Below the pieces are notes generated by a model, which saw nothing but the letters and a program-made list of their open reading frames with translations, made no database searches and was not told the origin of the DNA. Shown one piece after another: positions 11,498 through 22,300 of a stretch of DNA of 64,000 nucleotides. The stretch is taken from positions 62,001-126,000 of the IMG/VR virus record IMGVR_UViG_3300044701_002172; one strand, given 5' to 3'. The number at the start of each line of letters is the position of its first letter. Position 1 is the first letter of the stretch. The stretch is from a virus. The position numbers and the translations under genes were made by a program.

Positions 11498-11505
11498 TAT
11501 TTATC
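11498..11505 (-). promoter_or_regulatory. T4-type late promoter (GATAAATA)
   Basis: Minus strand reads GATAAATA, one base from the T4 late box TATAAATA, 50 nt before the giant fibre start. It sits just past the stop side of the 169-aa gene. Confidence 0.6.
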
Positions 11506-11510
11506 AGGTC

Positions 11511-12020
11511 TTACCAAGAAACTGATACAACTTGTATGTTAGAAATCCACTTAACAACGCCAGTTGCTCCATTAGCTTCTACGCTAAAACTAAACTCACC
11601 AGCGTTACCAGTATCGTAATTTTCTACTGACCAAGTTTGTCCTAATGGAACATCATCTCTAATAATTGTATTTAAAGATGCTAAAGTAGAAACATCACCA
11701 TTAGAGGCACATTTAACTGTTGTTTCTATTTTAGTAGAGTAAATTCCTATACCATTTTGCCCAACAGCAATTATATTAGCGGTAATAAAATTTACTGTAT
11801 TATTTTCTAATTGAATATAAGAATTTTGTGTACTACTTTTAGATAAAATAGCAGTATTTAATGCTTTTAAAATAAAATCAGATTTTTTCGTGTCTGTATA
11901 ATTAACATTTTTTAATTCAAACGAGTTAACATTTTGAAGATCATAATTATCAGAAATAATAGTGGTTTGTTTTACTCCAAACCCACCTTCTGAATTAAAA
12001 GTTTTTGTATCTACTGGCAT
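11511..12020 (-). CDS. Hypothetical structural protein, 169 aa
   Basis: Five nt downstream of the 1,376-aa fibre-like gene and directly before the giant fibre gene, so probably a virion component of the same late unit. It starts MPVDTKTFNSEGG and is rich in Asn, Ser, Thr and Val with no transmembrane segment, which suits a beta-rich fibre or baseplate accessory. The C-terminal part (GQTWSVENYDTGNAGEFSFS) looks like a beta-sandwich. I do not recognise a family; function rests on position only. Confidence 0.75.
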   Translation of the reverse strand: MPVDTKTFNSEGGFGVKQTTIISDNYDLQNVNSFELKNVNYTDTKKSDFILKALNTAILSKSSTQNSYIQLENNTVNFITANIIAVGQNGIGIYSTKIETTVKCASNGDVSTLASLNTIIRDDVPLGQTWSVENYDTGNAGEFSFSVEANGATGVVKWISNIQVVSVSW

Positions 12021-12025
12021 TTGTA

Positions 12026-15000
12026 TTATCTAATAAAGGTTTTTAAAATAGTAAATTCTATACTGGAACCATCGGAAATAGCATTATCTAATGTAGTTGT
12101 TAGTCTAACATCTCCATTAGAATCGAAATCAAAAGTAGCGTCGTATAAAAGATTTCCCGAAAGTAAGCTTTCGTACTCTATGTTATATATGTTTGCTCCG
12201 TTAGCAATAATATTATAATCAACCATATGTTTTTCGTAAGTTGATAAATCAACAGCTATAATAGTTAACTTACAAGCAGAAGCTAAATCAGGATCATATA
12301 AAACATAAGAATTAAAATTATTAGTTCCTTTTAATAAAGTAAATTTATTAGTTTCTAATACAACATTTGCCAAACCAAAATAAGTTAAAGTTCTATCTAA
12401 AATTTTCTCTCCTGTATAAGAACCTTCAGTAAAAGTTTTATTTACGTAGATATCACCAGTAGCACTTAATCTTAGTAAAGCATCATTAGTAACACCAGAT
12501 TTTAATCCGATATCTAAATTATTTTTGCCAGAATAAAGCTTTGTTATTGTAGAACTTGTCGAATCAATACCAAAGGTATCACTGGAGTATCTGACACCAT
12601 CGACATTAATGTTTAGGATATTATTATTTGATGTTATAGTATTTGCTGTTTGGAATGTTAGTGCTGTTTTTGTAACACGTAAAGTATTGTCTCCGTCATT
12701 ATAAAAATATAAGATGTTTTCATTAGCTCCAGATGATGATTCTGGGATAATATAGGTATTACCATCAACGTCTCTTACACCACCTAAACTTGTCCAAGCA
12801 GTGCCGTTATATCCTTCGTATTGTGTTGTTGCTGTATTAAATCTAACAGCACCAGCTTGAGGAATTCCTCTATTTGAACTATTTCCTACAGGAAGAACAA
12901 ACGAAGTAGTTGAGTTAACTTTAACTAATTTTCCAGTAAATGGAGTAATAGTAATATCTTCTGTTACGCTAGAAATATCACTATCCGTAAGTTTTAATTT
13001 GTTGTTTACATTTACTACACTATTAATATTAACGTTATTAATATTATTAAATGTCAAATTACCGTAAATAGTTCTAATAAATTCATAATCATTTGTAGTT
13101 CCTGTTGTATGTGTAGGACCAGCACCACCAGAAGTTAAGTTTGTCGTTATTCTATAAACATTAGTTTCATTATATACTAAATTATTTTCCTCATAAACTG
13201 TAGCAGGCTCCCATTTTTGAACACCAACTATATCAATTGATGATATAGTATTAGCAGATCTAAATTCAAGTTTATCCTGATCTAACTGTAATGAATTAAA
13301 GTTATTATTGTAAAAATATAAAATATTTTCGTTAGATCCAGCTGAAGTTTCTGGAATAATATACGTGTTGCCATCAACGTCTCTTACGCCACCTAAACTA
13401 CTCCAAGCAGTTAATCCATAACCTTCAAATTGTTGATTGCTTGTATTAAATCTAATAGCTCCAGTTGTTGCTGAACCTCGTTGTCCAGTTGTTCCAAAAG
13501 GAATAACTAAACATGACTGAGAATCAACAACTACATTAGTGCCCACAGAGGGTCTGATTGTTAACCCAGATGATTGGGTTGCTATTAAATTTGAAGTAAA
13601 AGTTAAATTTTGATTTACACTTAATGAAGTATTATTTAAATTAAGAGAACCATTAGAAGAAACTATGGAATTTATACCTTCAAAAACTAGTTCATTTTCT
13701 GTGATGTTTAATGTATTTGTATTATTATTATAGAAATAAAATACATTATCATTTGCTCCTACAGAAGATTCGGCAAGCAAATATGTATTGCCATCAGTAT
13801 CTCTAACACTTCCTAAGCTAGACCAAACATTTGTGTCGCCATCGTAACCTTCAAATTGTCTGGTATCAGTATTAAATCTAATAGCTCCAGTTTCAGCATC
13901 TAGCTGTGGTCTTTGTACCTGAGAACCTACAGGAACAATTAGTGCTCTGTTAGAATCGAGCTTTATATTTTTTCCTGGGGAGGGCTTTAAAATTAATGGA
14001 GTTTCTAAAAGAGTAGAAATTGTATTATCTACAATAGTTGTAATATCATTTACATTTAATCCATCAAGACATTTAACTTCACCGTTGGTAGTTAGATTAC
14101 CGTTAGAAGATTCAATTGATAAGGTTGTGGCATTATTATCAATAATATTAATTCTACTTGTATTGATATTAATATCGTTAACTACATCAAATTCTAAAAT
14201 ATTTGATGATGATAATTTTGGTGTTGAAATATCTGTTATTGCTGATAATGTGTCTGTTACGATTACATCTGAAGCAATATTATCAATAAACCCAGATGTT
14301 CCTGTAAATGATACTGCCTCGACATCTCCAGTTAAAACTTCTACTTTTACTGGATTTGTTACAGATATACCAGTTGCTGTGAATATAAATCCACTACCAT
14401 CACTCGTATCTATAATTTCATATGTTGCTTGGTCAGCAATATTATTAACACCAGATATTACAATTACATCTTCTACATCATATCCTGTTCCAGGATCATT
14501 TATTTCAATATTAGTAATATTGCCACCACCGATTTCGGTAATTACAATAGTGGCGGTTCCACTTCCAATAGTAATTAAATCATTGATTGAATATCCCGAT
14601 CCAGGAGTATTAATTACTGCCGAAGTTACTTCTCCGCCAGTTACTCCAGATACAGAAAATTGACCTCCCGTACCATCAGGAATTGTTAATACGTCACCAA
14701 TTTCATAATTTTGCCCGCCGTTTACAATATTAATACCTGAAATAGTGCCACCCAAAACAGATGTTACTGTTGCTGTGCCTCCAGTACCCCCATCAATAGT
14801 TAAAATATCATTTACTTGATACTCAACTCCCCCTGAATTAATAATAACTGAAGAAATCTCACCTCCAGGAGTAACCGAAGATATAGATAATATAACATCA
14901 TCTGGCGCTGGCTCTCCAGTCTCTGGATCTAATGCCTGAGAACCAGGAATAGACACAAGTTCTCCTTGAACATATCCACTACCACCAGAATTTATAGTTA

Positions 15001-16156
15001 TATTTGATGGAATTCCTCCAGCATCAACCACGTAATCAAAAGTTAAACCAACCCCAGTTGATAAGAAATCTAAGGGATTTGTTGGTTGATTTGTATATGT
15101 TCCTGGAGTGTAAACGCTACCAACATTATCTACATTAAAAGAAGAAACAACATTTTGTGGTTCTGCTATAATATCTATCGTAGCATTATTGCCAAATCCA
15201 CCGCTTACAGTTGTTGTTGATGTGGTGTATCCAGAACCAACCGAAGTTAAACTAAGTTGATCGATTTCTCCAGCATTTAGTACAGAAATTGAAACTGATG
15301 CCCCAGTTCCATTTCCTCCTGTGGGACTATAAACTCCATCAAAATAATTAGAACCAGGAATTATATTTTCTATAGTTCCAATAATACCTCCCGTTGAGGC
15401 AACAATATCTAGAGTAAGACCAGAACCTAATCCACCAGTGGTAGATACGTTCTGTGTAGTAACATATCCTTCTGTTCCATTTAAAAATCCAATCTGTTCA
15501 GGAACTCCATTTACTGAAGCAGTAATATCTACTGTTAGACCAGTTCCAGATCCGCCAGTCGTAGGTACATTTAAACCAGAAACATAAGTTTGCCCACTGG
15601 TTATTAAACTTAATTCGACTACTCTTCCCGTGGGATCATTCGATATTCCTTGAGGAGCAACAGTTAGATCATCACCAATTACATAACTATAACCGCCATC
15701 AGTAATAATTACATCAGAAACAGATCCATTGACATCTACGGTAATGGTAGCTTTTGCTCCCGTTCCTGTACCACCCAAAACATTTATATCTGAATAAGTT
15801 CCTTCAGCATATCCAGATCCATTATTAGTAATTTGTATATTTGCTGTTGATAAAGATCTTTTTTCAGTGTATAAATTTTGAGCAAAATATGATCCAGTGG
15901 GGGATAATGATAAAACAGGTTTTCCACCACCAGCAAAACCTAGACGTTGAGCGCCATCTTTGTAAATTCCTAAAGTAATATCAGATTCAAATGTCAATGA
16001 TGGCGAAGTTAAAGATCCATCAGCATATTCTGTTTTAAAAACAGTAATGCTAGATTGTCCCGATGTATAATCATACACATCTTGAGCAATTAAATTAATC
16101 TTTTGCCTTTGAGTTTCAAATGTGTCTGTTTTAGCAACGGATCTAAGAACTGCCAT
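12026..16156 (-). CDS. Large fibre-like virion protein with bead and triplicated modules
   Basis: 1,376 aa. Residues ~1-90 form a conserved-looking head (MAVLRSVAKTDTFETQRQK). Residues ~110-560 are about ten glycine-rich beads of the form GGSGY..GD.LTI..G, as in other cyanomyovirus structural proteins. From ~755 on, a module with GAIRFNT, then QFEGY, then SLGGVRD.DGNTY, then ENILYFYNN occurs three times (near residues 755, 900 and 1,100). The module is known to me from cyanophage tail-fibre-type proteins. It lies between the DUF4815 protein and the giant fibre. The start follows AGAGAGATAATAAGAA and overlaps the end of the 65-aa gene by 14 nt. Inferred role: tail fibre or baseplate-attached fibre. 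Confidence 0.8.
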   Translation of the reverse strand: MAVLRSVAKTDTFETQRQKINLIAQDVYDYTSGQSSITVFKTEYADGSLTSPSLTFESDITLGIYKDGAQRLGFAGGGKPVLSLSPTGSYFAQNLYTEKRSLSTANIQITNNGSGYAEGTYSDINVLGGTGTGAKATITVDVNGSVSDVIITDGGYSYVIGDDLTVAPQGISNDPTGRVVELSLITSGQTYVSGLNVPTTGGSGTGLTVDITASVNGVPEQIGFLNGTEGYVTTQNVSTTGGLGSGLTLDIVASTGGIIGTIENIIPGSNYFDGVYSPTGGNGTGASVSISVLNAGEIDQLSLTSVGSGYTTSTTTVSGGFGNNATIDIIAEPQNVVSSFNVDNVGSVYTPGTYTNQPTNPLDFLSTGVGLTFDYVVDAGGIPSNITINSGGSGYVQGELVSIPGSQALDPETGEPAPDDVILSISSVTPGGEISSVIINSGGVEYQVNDILTIDGGTGGTATVTSVLGGTISGINIVNGGQNYEIGDVLTIPDGTGGQFSVSGVTGGEVTSAVINTPGSGYSINDLITIGSGTATIVITEIGGGNITNIEINDPGTGYDVEDVIVISGVNNIADQATYEIIDTSDGSGFIFTATGISVTNPVKVEVLTGDVEAVSFTGTSGFIDNIASDVIVTDTLSAITDISTPKLSSSNILEFDVVNDININTSRINIIDNNATTLSIESSNGNLTTNGEVKCLDGLNVNDITTIVDNTISTLLETPLILKPSPGKNIKLDSNRALIVPVGSQVQRPQLDAETGAIRFNTDTRQFEGYDGDTNVWSSLGSVRDTDGNTYLLAESSVGANDNVFYFYNNNTNTLNITENELVFEGINSIVSSNGSLNLNNTSLSVNQNLTFTSNLIATQSSGLTIRPSVGTNVVVDSQSCLVIPFGTTGQRGSATTGAIRFNTSNQQFEGYGLTAWSSLGGVRDVDGNTYIIPETSAGSNENILYFYNNNFNSLQLDQDKLEFRSANTISSIDIVGVQKWEPATVYEENNLVYNETNVYRITTNLTSGGAGPTHTTGTTNDYEFIRTIYGNLTFNNINNVNINSVVNVNNKLKLTDSDISSVTEDITITPFTGKLVKVNSTTSFVLPVGNSSNRGIPQAGAVRFNTATTQYEGYNGTAWTSLGGVRDVDGNTYIIPESSSGANENILYFYNDGDNTLRVTKTALTFQTANTITSNNNILNINVDGVRYSSDTFGIDSTSSTITKLYSGKNNLDIGLKSGVTNDALLRLSATGDIYVNKTFTEGSYTGEKILDRTLTYFGLANVVLETNKFTLLKGTNNFNSYVLYDPDLASACKLTIIAVDLSTYEKHMVDYNIIANGANIYNIEYESLLSGNLLYDATFDFDSNGDVRLTTTLDNAISDGSSIEFTILKTFIR

Positions 16157-16340
16157 TTCTTATTATCTCTCTGAGAAGCTGTTTGATTTCAGATATTTCT
16201 TCCTTCAAAGTATTTATGTCATCTCTCATGACATTAAATTCTGTTGACAATTTTTTTGTGGGGCGTTCTTTACTTATGATCGCCCCAGTAGTCATGTCTC
16301 TAACTAAACTTGGATGCCCCTCTACAGAAATGTATTTCAT
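16143..16340 (-). CDS. Small conserved phage protein with C-terminal coiled coil, 65 aa
   Basis: The start overlaps the stop of the 2,691-aa gene (ATGA), so translation is coupled. N-terminus MKYISVEGHPSLVRDMTTGAII resembles a short T4-like family with an EGHxxLVRDxxTGAI signature that I recall from myoviruses. Residues ~35-60 (DDINTLKEEISEIKQLLREI) are a heptad-patterned coiled coil. Its place between two giant structural genes suggests a small assembly or chaperone protein for fibres (inference). Confidence 0.75.
   Translation of the reverse strand: MKYISVEGHPSLVRDMTTGAIISKERPTKKLSTEFNVMRDDINTLKEEISEIKQLLREIIRNGSS
16211..16218 (-). promoter_or_regulatory. Possible late promoter (CATAAATA)
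   Basis: Minus strand CATAAATA, 55 nt before the 1,376-aa gene and inside the 65-aa gene. Matches the NATAAATA form of the cyanophage late box. Confidence 0.45.
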
Positions 16341-19300
16341 CAGTATGAAGCAACGGCACGAAGATCTTGAATCTTCGGAATATAAGCTGGGTCTTCAGTT
16401 TTCATAACAATTTTAATAGCAAATGATGTAAATTCTGGTAAATTATTAGCACTATATTTAAATTCTTGATAGAATGATTGCTTTTCAAATTGCCCAGAAA
16501 TTGAATTAGATACTGTAGCTAAATCATCATTATCAGGATTGCCATCTACATTGAAATAATTCCAATTAATGTCATCAAAATTAGATTGAGCCGATGTTTC
16601 TTTAATTTTATACAAAACTTTAACATTTTCCGTATCTTTTAAATTAATCGTTAATCTAACATCAATAGAAGTTCCTGGAGAATTGATCGAAACTTCTTTA
16701 GTGACATATTTAGAAACAGCGGAGCTATTCTTAGCATCAGTTTCTTTAACATAATCAACTCCAGTAGTAAATTCCATGGAAGCAACTTCCACATATTTTT
16801 CGTCAGAAGATCTTAAAATATCGCCAACTCTAAAAATATCTGGAGTTTGATTTGCTGAATTTTCTTGTCTAACAAAAGGACTATCTTTAGTAATTTTACT
16901 AGTATAATCATTATTAATTGGAGCATATGAATTTTCAACAATCATTTCTTTATCTTTGGAATCCCAAATAATTACTCTACCGTTAATTTTGTTTGAATAA
17001 TCTACGTTTACATTTTGTGGATAATAAGCAATTACGTTAGAATTTTCACTAAAGTTAAACTCTAGCTCAGAAATTGCCGAAATTGTAATATTTATTGTAT
17101 CAATTATAATCCCATCAGAACCAATTAATGTGGCAGTTTCATTTTGAATAAACGGAGTTTTGGTTTTTAATCTAATTAAAACAACGCTGTTAGTAATTTG
17201 AACAATTGTACCTTCTGCTTTAGATGTTGTTCCCACCAAAGTTTGGTTTTGTCCAAGCTGACCAGCTGTTCCTACAATGTTTAAAGATAAATTGTATAAA
17301 GGTAAGAAACGCAATATTTGATTTCTTTTTCCATATCTATTTTCAAACCCAGTAGAATTTTCTACACGAGAAGATTGAGTTTTTACCGAAGATAATCTTA
17401 AATCAATAACAGGAGAAATATTAGAATTGGAAGAAGATAAAATAAATTTATATGTGAGAGATCTATCAATTTGATTTAATGTTTCGTTAATTCTGGATGA
17501 TAATATTTTTTGATTAGTGAAAAACTGCTCTTCGTTAATAAAAGTCTTTTCAAAATCTGTTTGAGAATATGAAACATAATTAGTGGTGTTTGAATCTACA
17601 GGAACAATGTTAGTTGTCTTGACAAAAGATTCTACATTAGTGCCATCTAGTTTTAAAAATGCTACCTGAGCATAAAGTTTTTCGAATTTTCTATTATAAG
17701 AAGCGAGAACTTTATTTCCTCCCCCCAAAACGCTAGCCCCAGCTCTATTAGGACCCACAATATTGTATGTATCGATACCCGAATTAGTAATTTTGAATAA
17801 TTCACTATTTAAACTTACCGATGAAATACCGCCAACGTCTTCACAATTTTTAAAGAATACGTAAGATTTTCCTTTATCTTCAAATCCATTATCTCTGTGA
17901 GATACTTTAATAATAGAATTATTATTTTTAAATAATGATGAAGTAGCATTAGTAGCAGACCTTACACTAGTTTCAAATGGAGAAGTATCTAGAAGCTCGT
18001 AACCTAGGTTTTCATTTGTCACCAAAAGCTCGGCATTTCTTGAGGTATCAAATTCTGCTTTATAAAGGTTAAATTTAATATCTTCAAATAAATCTTCCGT
18101 CCAGTTGTCTGTGTTTTGTGATTTGTACACTGATCCTAATGAAGGTTGAGCGGAAACTACGTTGCTAGTAGAAATTTCAGTTTCTCCCAACTTAGAAGCC
18201 CACAACTCATATTCAATAGAATCTGTTTCAACGTTTAAAGCATACTCTGTGTTATTTTGTAAGTAAACTGGATATTTAAAATTAAATCTAGTAGGAACAG
18301 TAGATGGTGTCACACCGTCTCTATCGACAGCTACACCCATTGAAACCGCTGGGGCATCAATCTCAATTACTGACTCGATTACAGCTCCTCCTGAGCCCGT
18401 ACCGACGCCTCTAATAACAACTGACGGGGCTTCGGTATATCCCCTACCAGTTAATGATAAGTTTGTGTTATAAATTTTTCCTTCAGAAACATCAACTGTA
18501 CCCGTGGCTGTACTGCCACCTGGCAATTGAGGACTTTCAATAATAATAGTAGCACTTGTATAATTTTCGCCCACCTGAGTCACTTTTAAGTCAACAACTT
18601 TTCCAGAATCCTTAGCTATAAACACAGACACATTAGTATTGTTTCTGGCATTATACTCTCGAATAGAAGGTATAATTAATTGTTCATTTTGTACAAATGA
18701 TACTCCATTATGATTTTCTAAAATTAAAGTATATACTTGTTCTTTATTTAATTCAAAAGTTGTTGATGTTTCGTCTCCAATTTGAATATTATTTTTATCA
18801 AATACTTTTAAAACAGGTCCACTAGCGTTGGAATTTTTTCCATTGACGAATTCAGATTTTTTAATGGAGATAGTTTCTACATCTCCTGTTACGTAAATTT
18901 TTAATAAAGTTTCTGGTCTTAGAGTACATTCAGATCCAGGAACAATATATTTTCCAGGCTTACCAGTATCAACGTTAGTCAAATAAGTTCTAATTGGAAT
19001 CGAAGAACTCTTCTTGGCAAAATATAAATCAACGCCAGTAACAAATATACCCCCCTCGTAATTTTCAATTTTAATAGTTTGAGCTAGAGGATTTGGTTTA
19101 ATTTCTAAATCAGTATTGCTATTAACAAGCTGAACTCCTTCGTTTGCTTTAAAGAATGCTGTTTCTGTAGATACAATAGAAGGAGGATTTTGTGGAATTA
19201 CACCAGTAGCATAGAATTTAACATCAGCATAAGTATCTACATTTTCTTTAATTTCGTTTGAAGAACTCGAAGTAAATCTAATTGTTTTAGCTCCAGCAAC

Positions 19301-22300
19301 AAATCTAATTTCTTCTGAATTTTCGTCATAAGAAATTGTGTCTGGATTACCAGTCCATCTGCTATTTTCAGTTGGTGCTTTGCCAGCAGGAATCAATATA
19401 ATACCACTCAAATTTCCATTAATGTCAGTTACTAAAGGAGAATTAAATGTAGATAAAGAATTTCCAGGTACACCAGTAAACCTAGTATCAGGAACAATCC
19501 ACTTACCAATATCTCTATTGTCCATAAAGACGTAAACTTTGGTATTTGGTTTTAATCTATTGACAACAAATTTTACAGGAATAGATCTAGCAAAGAATTG
19601 TAATTCAGTAGAAACACTAGTTTCGTTTACTGTTTTTGAGTTTACTCCTTTAGCTAATTCGTTGTTTTGTGTGCTTACATTTGAAGAGCTAGCAACTAAA
19701 GCATTTGTTACAGATGATTGAATTTCTTCACTATTAATATTGGCAAGTGATTCAATATTGTAGAAAGATTTATTAGTTCCTGTCCAATTAACAATAAATG
19801 AATTGTGTAAACTAGCAAATGATTCTTTTACATCTTCTTTGGCTAAGAAAATTGTATTTAATTTTGTGTTCGTATCGTTTACTAATGGAGCTACAGTTGT
19901 GTCATACCATTGATCTATAGTGGGAGAAAGCGACCCCTCTCCAACATATTGAATTACAACAAATGGATTTGGATTTAAAGTTTTTGTAGCATTATCATTG
20001 CCTAAAAATTTTAAGCTCTTGAATGGAAGAGTGATCACTCCATTATTATTAACATATCCAGCAACACTTCTTTGATCAGTTCTCGTATTAACTTCAACTA
20101 AACCAAAACAATCTTCTTTTGTTTGTGGTCTTAATACAGATTGCTGTGAGTCAATAGCACATCTATAATCAATGGAAGATAGATTGCCTACTTTATGAGC
20201 TTCAAAGTTATCTACAATAAAACCGCTCTTAAATCTATCTAAACCAATTTCATCCTTAACTTGCATATTTAATGCTTGCTGCTCAAGGATACTTAAAGTA
20301 GTATAATATTCTAGTCTTTCAATTCTTTTCTCAAGCTTTCCAATATCCTTCATTGTATAACGTCTATTGTTAACAGGGATAATTCTTACATCTTTACTGT
20401 TATTTGTGTAAGCAGGAATATGAAGATAGCATAAAGCAATAGCATCATCAACAGGATCTGGTTTCGATGGATTTAATGAAGAATTGCCTTGTTTTACGAT
20501 AAAATCACCTTTCTTAGTTAAGAATACACCATCAATACGATCTAAGTACTGAGTTTCTGTAAATGAAACTGTATATTCTAAATTACTATCGGATGCTGGG
20601 GTTAAGGAAGTTACACCACCAGATCCAACAAAGTTTACATAATCTCTTCCGTTTGGATTGGATAAAATTGAAATGTCTTGGAAACCAGTGACGGTAGTTT
20701 CACTGTCTACTTTTGGTCTAAAATCAATAGCATCCTTGAGTGAAATTACGCCATTAACAGAAGAATTGAATAGTGGAATTTCATCTACAGAAACTCCAGC
20801 TTCGTGTAGATAAGAATCTACAGTACAAAAATCTCCTTGTGAATGTTCAAAATAATCAAACGCAACTACCAATTGTCCAGTTGGGGGATCAAAACCAGGC
20901 TTCAATACAATTCTAGAAACATCGTAGAAAGTATCTCTTTGACCATCATCAAAAGTAAATTTGTATGTAATGTCAGTACCACTTACTAGGTTGCCATTGG
21001 CATCCACATTAGGTGGGTTTGTTGTTGTGCCTTCGTAAATATATCTTAATTTGTAAGCATCTGAATATGAGAAAGTTTCAATGGTTTCTCCGTCATAATC
21101 CTGCCCCCTCAAAGGAATTACTCTATCTCCACTAGAAATCACTACAACTCTTTTATTTCTTATAGCAGTTTTTAATCTAGGTCTTGCTTTATCAATTTCG
21201 ATAGTAGCAGTTAACTTAAGTTTGGGAAATGTGCCACCTAGAGGAATATCCCCAAAGTAATTTGTTGGTAAATTAATTACAAAAGCTCCAGCAGAAACTT
21301 GATTAGCACTAATTTCCGATTGAATAATACTTACATTATCTGGAGAAATGTAAACAATATCACCATTATCAACTACAGTAGAAGAACCTCTATCTAAAAC
21401 AGTTACAATATAATTATTTTCGTTAAAGTTTACAAACCTTTGTGTTCCTATTGGTAATTGAGCAGTAAATGTTATATTTCCACCACTGGAAGAAAGATCA
21501 GTAATAAAATCTTTTCTCACATAATACTTGAATTTTGTATCACTAGTATCTTTAATTAAAGAACCAACTTGCTTAGAGCCTGTTGGAAATACTAATGTGG
21601 AACTATTAGCATTTTGAATGTTTGGTCTTAGTCTAATAATAGAAGCATTACTAATATCATCTGGAAGAGCATAATCTAGATAAATTCTAGATTTGATAAT
21701 TCCTTCTGGATCAGTTACGTACTGAACAATATTTCTAATCACATTGTTATTCACATCGGTGAATTGAATAAGATCACCTTGAACTAAATCCTTGGATAAA
21801 TTAGCACCAAAACCATTACACTCAATATATTTTCTTCCTCTATATCCAAAGAAAGTGAAATCTGTTATTTGAGTATATGTAGAATATTCTGTATTTGAAA
21901 CGTCAATATCAGCAGTGAATTTGTAATTATTGTATGTCGAAGAAAATGATTTAATATTTTGTGGCGTGTAAGTTAAAACAGAATTTTTATTTAAAACTGG
22001 AACTACTGTAGCAGCATTTGTTGATATAGATGGTGCTGGGGTTACTGTAACTATGGGTGGAGATGAATAAGTTGAGGAAAGTCCATTTCTATCGACGATA
22101 GAAACTGAATAAATTGTCCCTCCGTATTCTTTTACTAATACTTTCGATTGATCAATTTCTTGTCCATTTACAACAATTTTTGAAGTTGATGGATATGAAT
22201 TTCCTCCATTAGTAACAATAAAGTGAGAAATTGTATTATCTTTAGCAATTTTAAGTGAGTTACCATCTTCATCAAGAATTGTTTCTCCTGAAACAAATGT

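Noticed and set aside
14085-14663. 192-aa plus-strand frame
   Set aside because: Antisense to the bead repeats of the 1,376-aa gene; low-complexity Val/Ile/Ser/Thr sequence mirrors the repeat.
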